This document shows, one piece after another, positions 5,034 to 9,153 of a DNA stretch of 9,153 bases. Positions within the stretch are counted from its first letter, which is position 1, and every line of letters begins with the position of its first letter. The stretch is taken from the NCBI GenBank assembly GCA_013425425.1, contig JACCLJ010000116.1, forward strand, positions 1 through 9,153, given 5' to 3'. This DNA is from Microcaldota archaeon. GTDB taxonomy: Archaea > Micrarchaeota > Micrarchaeia > Anstonellales > Bilamarchaeaceae. The notes below the pieces were generated by a model. That model searched no databases. It was not told the origin of the DNA and was given only the letters and a program-made list of their open reading frames with translations. The position numbers and the translations under genes are program-made.

Positions 5034-5516
5034 TCACCTGTAGGATTTCTGGAATCTCGCCCTTGCCTTGGGACCGCGGAATTTCTTGGATTCGACCCTT
5101 CTCGTGTCCTCGATAATGAGAGACCTGTCAATGGAATTGAATTTCTCCTTGAGGTTCATCTTGTCGAAATATACAACAAGCGCCTTCGCTATCGCGGTCC
5201 TTGCCGCCTGCGCCTGCCCCATCACGCCGCCGCCTTCAATCGATACGCTGATGTCTATGGCGTTGGCTTCCGGGCCGACGTATCTGAGAGGTTCGGTTAC
5301 TATCTCCCTTACGTATTTGTTGTTGAATGAAGAGACATTCCTGTTGTTTACGTATATCCGGCCGCTGCCGGTCCTTATCCTTACCCTTGCCTTGCTTTCC
5401 TTCCTCTTCCCTCTCGCAATGATTACGCTGCCGGCCTTCTTCCTAGCCCCTTTTTTCCTTGCCGGTTTCTTTTCCTTCTTTGGTTCTTCTTTTTTGGTTT
5501 CGTCTTTTTCGACCAT
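5034..5516 (-). CDS. rps9: Small ribosomal subunit protein uS9 with basic N-terminal extension
   Basis: The core runs from about residue 31: VIIARGKRKESKARVRI, GRIYVNNRNV, the Gly-rich SIEGGGVMGQAQAARTAIAKAL segment typical of S9, then DRSLIIEDTRRVESKKFRGPKARARFQKSYR. The C-terminal KARARFQKSYR is the conserved tail whose last Arg contacts P-site tRNA. Residues 1-30 are a low-complexity K/E-rich extension (DETKKEEPKKEKK, then ARKKGARKK) not found in most archaeal S9, which are about 130-135 residues. The ATG has a weak AGGTTGAT site a few bases upstream. It lies 15 bases after rpl13 and 33 bases before the rpoN start. Confidence 0.96.
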   Translation of the reverse strand: MVEKDETKKEEPKKEKKPARKKGARKKAGSVIIARGKRKESKARVRIRTGSGRIYVNNRNVSSFNNKYVREIVTEPLRYVGPEANAIDISVSIEGGGVMGQAQAARTAIAKALVVYFDKMNLKEKFNSIDRSLIIEDTRRVESKKFRGPKARARFQKSYR

Positions 5517-5531
5517 AACATCAACCTGCCG

Positions 5532-5945
5532 TCAACCCCGGTACCCTATCATTTTGCAGAGCCTCAGGACCGTTATGTGCGGCGATACGCCATCGTATTT
5601 TTTCATCTCGAATTCCCCTGCCTTAAGCTCTTTCGGGTTGCCCGTATAAATGAATATTTTTTTGTATGCCACCCTGCCCCTCGGCGTCTTCCACGGCAGC
5701 ATGCCCCGTATCATCCTCTTTATGAGCATGTGCGGCACCTTCGGCCACTTCGGAGAGAGTTCCGGGTCTGCCAGGTGCTTTGCAGCCTTCCTTGCAAGGA
5801 AATTATCCGTGATCTCCTTTGGGTTTCCGCTCAGTATGATTTTTTCGGCGTTTATGACGTGGATCTCCTCGCCCTGCAGCGCCTTTTTTGCCGCCATCGT
5901 TGCCATCCTGCCGAAAATAACATCCGTGCCGTCTATAACTATCAT
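5532..5945 (-). CDS. rpl13: Large ribosomal subunit protein uL13
   Basis: This is a 137-residue 50S assembly protein. Signatures are MIVIDGTDVIFGRMAT at the N-terminus, HVINAEKIILSGN, a basic helix around PHMLIKRMIRGMLPWKTPRGR, YKKIFIYTGNP and the archaeal C-terminal segment ending CKMIGYRG. The start needs a decision: GTG (5954), ATG (5951) and ATG (5945) are all in frame. GGTGAT at 5955-5950 overlaps the first two and lies four bases before ATG 5945, which also gives the canonical short N-terminus, so 5945 is chosen. The Shine-Dalgarno begins at the last base of the rpl18e stop codon, which should couple translation of the two genes. Confidence 0.95.
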   Translation of the reverse strand: MIVIDGTDVIFGRMATMAAKKALQGEEIHVINAEKIILSGNPKEITDNFLARKAAKHLADPELSPKWPKVPHMLIKRMIRGMLPWKTPRGRVAYKKIFIYTGNPKELKAGEFEMKKYDGVSPHITVLRLCKMIGYRG

Positions 5946-5949
5946 GATC

Positions 5950-5955
5950 ATCACC
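5950..5955 (-). promoter_or_regulatory. Shine-Dalgarno that decides the rpl13 start
   Basis: Minus-strand GGTGAT, four bases ahead of ATG 5945. It would itself be coding if GTG 5954 or ATG 5951 were used, which argues for the shorter L13. Confidence 0.7.
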
Positions 5956-6326
5956 TACTTCAGAATCAATACATCTCTGCCGGTGGGGTTTGCCTTGTAA
6001 AGGCTTTCTATCGAGAGTGCCTTTCCGCCTGCGTCGGCTATCAGCTTTTTCGCAGTGCCGCTGAATGAATATGCCGCTATGGTCATCTTCTTCGAGAGGC
6101 TTCCGGAACCGAGCACCTTTCCCGGCACCAGCACGGTGCCTCCGTCATTCCCGTATTCGTCCAGCTTGCTCAGGTTTACCTCTACCCTGCTCCTCCTCGG
6201 CCTTGAAAGTTCCAGGATTACCTTCTTCCATACCGGTTTGTCGTCCTTTGCCAGAGTTTCAATCAGCGAGAGCAGTACCAGATTCTCCTTCCGCGATTTC
6301 AATCTCTTCAAGTTTACAGTTTTCAT
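5955..6326 (-). CDS. rpl18e: Large ribosomal subunit protein eL18 (L18e)
   Basis: The 123-residue archaeal/eukaryal-type 50S protein shows LLSLIETLAKDDKPVWKKV, the basic LSRPRRSRVEVNLSKLDEY, and the best-conserved stretch VPGKVLGSGSLSKKMTIAA followed by SFSGTAKKLI. The length is normal and there is no extension, unlike S2 and S9 here. The ATG at 6326 has GGTGATT (6337-6331) four bases upstream. It is the first gene of the rpl18e-rpl13-rps9-rpoN-tRNA-Pro-rpsB operon, whose promoter should lie in the 119-base divergent spacer to its right. Confidence 0.96.
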   Translation of the reverse strand: MKTVNLKRLKSRKENLVLLSLIETLAKDDKPVWKKVILELSRPRRSRVEVNLSKLDEYGNDGGTVLVPGKVLGSGSLSKKMTIAAYSFSGTAKKLIADAGGKALSIESLYKANPTGRDVLILK

Positions 6327-6348
6327 TGAAAATCACCTTATGGCTCGC

Positions 6349-6364
6349 CCTCTCGTTAGAGAGG
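6349..6364. promoter_or_regulatory. Perfect 6-bp inverted repeat upstream of rpl18e
   Basis: CCTCTC-GTTA-GAGAGG is a perfect inverted repeat with a 4-base spacer, 22 to 38 bases before the rpl18e ATG. If transcription starts near 6370, it forms a hairpin in the operon leader just upstream of the Shine-Dalgarno (6337-6331). It is a candidate site for ribosomal-protein autoregulation or for a DNA-binding repressor; neither can be told from sequence. Confidence 0.45.
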
Positions 6365-6390
6365 ACTAAACGCCCAAAAAGCGCAGATAT

Positions 6391-6416
6391 TGTTAAATAG
6401 GGGAAGGTTTTAAAAA
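6391..6416. promoter_or_regulatory. Divergent promoter region, rpl18e operon and exonuclease-like gene
   Basis: Two TATA-like stretches lie here: TGTTAAATAG (6391-6400) and TTTTAAAAA (6408-6416). On the minus strand TATTTAAC (6399-6392) would start the ribosomal operon near 6370, giving a leader of about 43 bases. On the plus strand TTAAATAG would start the exonuclease gene near 6422, leaving GGAGG (6435-6439) inside its short leader. Assignments are inferred from spacing only. Confidence 0.45.
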
Positions 6417-6445
6417 GAATGTTCTGAGACGGACGGAGGCAGGCT

Positions 6446-7003
6446 ATGGCACGCTATTATCTTGATATCGAAACCCATTCCAGGAGCAGCAGGCCGAACC
6501 CCGTTCTGGACGAGATAATCACCATCCAGTTCCAGCAGATAGACGCCTACGGCGAGCCCGTCGGCGGGCTCCAGATACTGAAGTCGTGGGAATCCTCGGA
6601 AGAGCAGATCGTGAAGCAGTTTTATGCAAGGTTCATGCAGAACCGGAAGCCGTGGGATTTCATTCCGGTCGGCTTCAACCTCAATTTCGAATTCGACTTC
6701 TTCAGGTTCAAATTCGCGAAATATCTCGGAACGCGCATGAGCGAATCCGATTTCCACGGCATGCCATACATAGACCTGAAGCATCTTGCCGTGCTGCTGA
6801 ACAACGGGGAGTTCAAGGGCTCCAGCCTGGACAAATTCAGCTCAAAGCCGTGCAACGGCAGCGTGATAAAGGAATATTACGAAAACAGGAATTATGCGGC
6901 AATCGAGGACTACATAGCGGTCGAGGCGAAATCCTTCATAGATTTTTACAGGAGAATAATAAAAAATTCGGAAAAATGGAAAAAGGACGTCATGCCCCCC
7001 TAA
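6446..7003 (+). CDS. DEDD-type 3'-5' exonuclease / RNase H-fold protein
   Basis: This 185-residue protein resembles the proofreading-exonuclease domain. Motif I is YYLDIET (Asp7, Glu9) after a short first strand; motif II is VGFNLNFEFDFF with Asn78 and Asp84; DLKHLA (Asp110) follows. Motif III appears as YIAVEAKSF (Tyr156...Glu160), where DEDDy enzymes have Y-x3-D. So Asp7, Glu9 and Asp84 are in place and the fourth ligand may be Glu160. It has no polymerase, helicase or other added domain, so it is a stand-alone nuclease or an inactive relative, probably cytosolic and acting on nucleic acid ends. GGAGG (6435-6439) six bases upstream supports the ATG. Its TAA overlaps the stop of the convergent DsbD-like gene. 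Substrate is unknown; homology to PolB-related or YprB-like exonucleases is the best guess. Confidence 0.75.
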   Translation: MARYYLDIETHSRSSRPNPVLDEIITIQFQQIDAYGEPVGGLQILKSWESSEEQIVKQFYARFMQNRKPWDFIPVGFNLNFEFDFFRFKFAKYLGTRMSESDFHGMPYIDLKHLAVLLNNGEFKGSSLDKFSSKPCNGSVIKEYYENRNYAAIEDYIAVEAKSFIDFYRRIIKNSEKWKKDVMPP

Positions 7004-8175
7004 GCAGATGAGGCGAGTATCTGCGACAGCATCAGCAGGAACAGCACGAACAGTATCAGGCCGGAAATAAGGTGTATCTGCCTTATGTACTTCTCCTTCA
7101 TCTCGCCTATTTCCTCGACGCTCGTCTTTCCGATATAAATCACGACCGCTATTATCACCATCGGCAGGACGAAGACCATATTGTATAATATAAGATACAT
7201 GAGCGCCTTCAATGTGACCGTTTTCGAAAGCATGCTCAGGACCATAAGGTACGGCCCGGATGAGCAGGGCAGGAGGAAAATCGAGCAGAGAAGCGCGATT
7301 CCTGCAGTTACCAGCAGTACAACGAGCGTTTTGCTCAGGCTCTCCGTCTTTTGTTCGTCATTTCCCGCGGCATCCTTAAGCTTCTTGAATGCGCCCTTGA
7401 GCGTCGGCCTGAGGAACACAGGCATTTCCACAGCAAAAAATCCCGGCTTGTAGTTGAAATATGCATTGAATTCCATCACGGAAAGCAGGAATGCGGCTGC
7501 CGTCACCACCTTGTAGAAGATATCCGTCATCTCGCTACCCGCTATGAGGTAGTGTATGCCGAGCCCCATGAGAAGATAGGATACGAAAACGACCCCTATG
7601 AAAACTCCTGCGGCAAGCAGCATCCTTTTCCTTCCGCCGCTCATGAGTATCGTTCCGAGCAGGAGCACCATGACCGTAATCGTGCAGGGATTTATCGAAT
7701 CGACGATCGCTGCGCCTATGAGCGTGACAAGCGTAAGCTGGCTCGATACGTCCCTCTCTTCTATGGGGCTGAACGAGCTTTGGGTGAACACTCCGCTGAG
7801 CGTCGCATTCGTGATGTGGTCGTCTATTATCTCCTTCATCCTTTCCTTGCTTACCTCGCCGATGATGAGCGAGCGATTCTCCAGCAGGAGCGTAGGCACT
7901 CCGCCTTCATTCGGGTCCTTCCCGAACCTGATGTAAAGATTGAGCATTTCCTGCCTGTTTGCCGCGTCGAAATAAGTCTCTTTCTTGACCAGACTGAGGT
8001 CGTATCCGGATTTCAGTTCCTCAAGAACCGCCTCGACCCTTGCACAGTGCGGGCAGCCGGTTCCGTAATAATCTATTATATCCACTCCGTCATTGGTATC
8101 GGGCGCGGCGCTTGCGATGCCTGCCAGGAAAGCTATGAAAACAAATGATAGGAATAAGAGCCTCATAATCCTCAT
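7000..8175 (-). CDS. Thioredoxin-CcdA (DsbD-like) membrane thiol-disulfide transporter
   Basis: This is a 391-residue fusion. Residues 1-23 are a signal peptide (hydrophobic core, AGIASA end). Residues 30-125 form a thioredoxin/glutaredoxin-like domain with active site Cys41-Pro-His-Cys44 and GGVPTLLL with the cis-Pro at 94, so this domain lies outside the cytoplasmic membrane. From about 147 a CcdA/DsbD-type core of six membrane segments follows, with the redox Cys pair: Cys164 in DSINPCTITV and Cys304 in LLPCSSGPY. An inter-half loop (about 256-282) is basic. By analogy it carries electrons from cytosolic thioredoxin to outside thiols; the attached domain would be its first acceptor, as DsbD's gamma domain is, though the order here is Trx first. 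A TATA box 26 bases upstream implies a leaderless ATG at 8175; Met4 (8166) is an alternative. Confidence 0.88.
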   Translation of the reverse strand: MRIMRLLFLSFVFIAFLAGIASAAPDTNDGVDIIDYYGTGCPHCARVEAVLEELKSGYDLSLVKKETYFDAANRQEMLNLYIRFGKDPNEGGVPTLLLENRSLIIGEVSKERMKEIIDDHITNATLSGVFTQSSFSPIEERDVSSQLTLVTLIGAAIVDSINPCTITVMVLLLGTILMSGGRKRMLLAAGVFIGVVFVSYLLMGLGIHYLIAGSEMTDIFYKVVTAAAFLLSVMEFNAYFNYKPGFFAVEMPVFLRPTLKGAFKKLKDAAGNDEQKTESLSKTLVVLLVTAGIALLCSIFLLPCSSGPYLMVLSMLSKTVTLKALMYLILYNMVFVLPMVIIAVVIYIGKTSVEEIGEMKEKYIRQIHLISGLILFVLFLLMLSQILASSA

Positions 8176-8196
8176 GTGAGTAATTCCAGACCAAGG

Positions 8197-8208
8197 TTTT
8201 TAATTTAT
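8197..8208 (-). promoter_or_regulatory. TATA box of the DsbD-like gene
   Basis: On the minus strand ATAAATTAAAAA is centred about 26-28 bases before the ATG at 8175, which predicts a transcription start at the start codon. There is no good Shine-Dalgarno in front of that ATG, so a leaderless message fits. It lies in the 55-base gap after the methyltransferase-like gene, showing the two genes need not form one operon. Confidence 0.55.
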
Positions 8209-8230
8209 TGCGGTTTCGTCAGCTTTTTGG

Positions 8231-8929
8231 TCAGAGGAGGAATGGCACGCGCTTTTTATAGCCGAGATACTTCCCGTCGAATTGCTTTTCCAGGTCCTTC
8301 TCCTCGCTTCTCGCCAGCCTGTAATAAACCGCAAGCAATATCACGCCCATTATCGCCGTCAGGATGGTCGGCCATGCGAAGAGCCACGCGACGATTATAA
8401 GCCCCATCCCGAGATACTGCGGATTCCGGGAGTATGCATAGATGCCGTCCGTCACCAGCTCTTTCGCATCGTATATCTTCTTCCATCCGAGAATCACCAG
8501 GGCTCCCCCAAGCACCGAAACGAAACCCGCTATCACGGAGGTTGCGAGGAGTTTGTAACCAGCCCCGAGAAAATTGAATTCGAAAACGACTGCCGCGGGC
8601 TGCTCCGGAAGCGGCATTGCGGGAAGGAGATAGGCAAGGAAATAAAGCGTGAGCGGGATGCCGAACATCTCGGTGAAAAGCGCCACGATGTACGCCACGT
8701 AAATGCCGGAATATTTTCTCCACTTTCCCTTTTCCTTCGGGAAGACGAGAAAGAGCGAGAATGCCGAGAACAATGCAATCCATATGAGGACGACCACCCA
8801 CTGCCCCGATGCGAGGAGGCCGAGCGAAGCGGGATTGAGCAGATAAGAGATGTTCGTCTCGAAATATGGCGCTACTGCCAGGATGAAAAGCAAAACTAGG
8901 GCAAAAATCACTATGCGGTACATTTTCAT
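8231..8929 (-). CDS. Isoprenylcysteine / phospholipid methyltransferase-family membrane protein
   Basis: This 232-residue protein has about five membrane segments and the C-terminal signature of the ICMT/PEMT superfamily: LVTDGIYAYSRNPQYLG (158-174; usually GxYxxxRHPxY), then after a hydrophobic pair RSEEKDLEKQF with Glu209-Glu210, and YLGYKKRVPFLL at the end. These elements bind S-adenosylmethionine and the substrate at the membrane face. The methyl acceptor (prenylcysteine, lipid or another) cannot be read from sequence. ATG at 8929 is chosen because TTTATAAA is centred 26 bases upstream, giving a leaderless start. A TTG at 8944 and an ATG at 8923 are also in frame. It precedes the DsbD-like gene on the same strand, but the latter has its own promoter. 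Confidence 0.82.
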   Translation of the reverse strand: MKMYRIVIFALVLLFILAVAPYFETNISYLLNPASLGLLASGQWVVVLIWIALFSAFSLFLVFPKEKGKWRKYSGIYVAYIVALFTEMFGIPLTLYFLAYLLPAMPLPEQPAAVVFEFNFLGAGYKLLATSVIAGFVSVLGGALVILGWKKIYDAKELVTDGIYAYSRNPQYLGMGLIIVAWLFAWPTILTAIMGVILLAVYYRLARSEEKDLEKQFDGKYLGYKKRVPFLL

Positions 8930-8950
8930 GAAACCAACTGGCAACGCTAT

Positions 8951-8959
8951 TTTTATAAA
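8951..8959 (-). promoter_or_regulatory. TATA box of the methyltransferase-like gene
   Basis: Minus-strand TTTATAAAA is a near-consensus archaeal TATA box preceded by a purine-rich AAAAAAGG stretch that may serve as the BRE. Its centre is 26 bases before ATG 8929, which supports that start over the upstream TTG. Confidence 0.65.
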
Positions 8960-8967
8960 CCTTTTTT

Positions 8968-8980
8968 AAGTATATCAAAA
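8968..8980 (+). promoter_or_regulatory. Candidate promoter of the right-edge zinc-binding protein gene
   Basis: AAGTATATCAAAA is AT-rich and centred so that transcription would begin near 9000, just ahead of the GGTGA site at 9007-9011. It is divergent to, and within about 20 bases of, the methyltransferase-like gene's TATA box. Confidence 0.35.
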
Positions 8981-9016
8981 CCCGCTAACCAGATATAATC
9001 CCATAAGGTGAACAAT

Positions 9017-9153
9017 ATGCCAGGATGCCCGGAATGCAATTTCAGAAGAGGTTTGTTTTCTGCGTTGAAGAAGAAAGAAGATGGAAGATGGGTCTGCTCG
9101 AACCAGCCAAGCCACGCCTACACGAGGGATGGGGACGGCAATTTCCATTCGAC
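9017..9153 (+). CDS. Small zinc-binding protein, 5' part (3' end outside window)
   Basis: The first 45 residues are visible: MPGCPECNFRRG, a basic LKKKEDGRW, VCSNQPSHAYTRDGDG and so on, running open to the edge. Cys4 and Cys7 (CPEC) with Cys27 and His33 in WVCSNQPSHAY look like one zinc knuckle pair, as in small archaeal zinc-ribbon proteins. ATG at 9017 has GGTGA (9007-9011) five bases upstream. I do not recognise the family. Total length and any further domains are unknown because the gene is cut. Confidence 0.65.
   Translation, partial: MPGCPECNFRRGLFSALKKKEDGRWVCSNQPSHAYTRDGDGNFHS

Noticed and set aside
5946..5954. GTG (5954) or ATG (5951) as the L13 start
   Set aside because: Both would lie on the GGTGAT site itself; ATG 5945 is correctly spaced and gives the usual L13 N-terminus.
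7351..8148. 265-codon plus-strand open frame opposite the DsbD-like gene
   Set aside because: It has no motif or ribosome-binding site and lies wholly antisense to a well-supported membrane protein.
8256..8978. 240-codon minus-strand frame overlapping the methyltransferase-like gene
   Set aside because: The other frame carries the RNPQY and EE signature and membrane segments; this one is an Arg/His-rich shadow.
1..9153. CRISPR array, transposon, toxin-antitoxin or defence system
   Set aside because: No regularly spaced repeats, no transposase motifs or paired terminal repeats, and all genes fit housekeeping or envelope roles or are unrecognised.

Overview
The window is a gene-dense piece of an archaeal chromosome. 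The evidence is a block of archaeal-type ribosomal proteins (L18e, L13, S9, S2) with RNA polymerase subunit N (Rpo10), a tRNA-Pro with no encoded CCA, TATA boxes placed about 26 bases before start codons, GGTGAT-type Shine-Dalgarno sites, and a dolichol-type GlcNAc-1-phosphate transferase. Very tight packing and K/E-rich extensions on ribosomal proteins fit a small-genome lineage such as a DPANN archaeon, perhaps a Micrarchaeota-like one. That placement is inference; no 16S rRNA gene is present to test it.

Left part (1-3394): the 3' end of a sugar-1-phosphate nucleotidyltransferase (+) converges on a minus-strand operon reading wHTH regulator, class II HMG-CoA reductase, AglH-like UDP-GlcNAc:dolichyl-phosphate transferase. 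The genes make functional sense together: HMG-CoA reductase commits carbon to isoprenoids, which supply membrane lipids and dolichyl phosphate. AglH loads the first sugar on that carrier, and a nucleotidyltransferase makes activated sugars. The wHTH protein at the head of the operon may regulate it.

Centre (3395-6445): a small unrecognised probable beta-sandwich protein (+) abuts, stop to stop, the end of a minus-strand information-processing operon rpl18e-rpl13-rps9-rpoN-tRNA-Pro-rpsB. This is the widely conserved archaeal L18e-L13-S9-RpoN-...-S2 cluster with rpoK and enolase missing from their usual place before rpsB. Between tRNA-Pro and rpsB lies the most unusual non-coding stretch: an 11-base duplication of the tRNA 3' end plus flank, a long imperfect hairpin, and a weaker stem that could cover the rpsB Shine-Dalgarno.

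Right part (6446-9153): a DEDD-type exonuclease-like protein (+) shares its stop bases with a convergent thioredoxin-CcdA (DsbD-like) fusion. That is followed upstream by an isoprenylcysteine/phospholipid methyltransferase-family membrane protein, also on the minus strand. A divergent, truncated zinc-binding protein runs off the right edge. First genes of the short minus-strand transcripts look leaderless, whereas genes inside the ribosomal operon mostly carry Shine-Dalgarno sites. No mobile element, CRISPR array or defence system was found, and no gene-free stretch exceeds about 120 bases.
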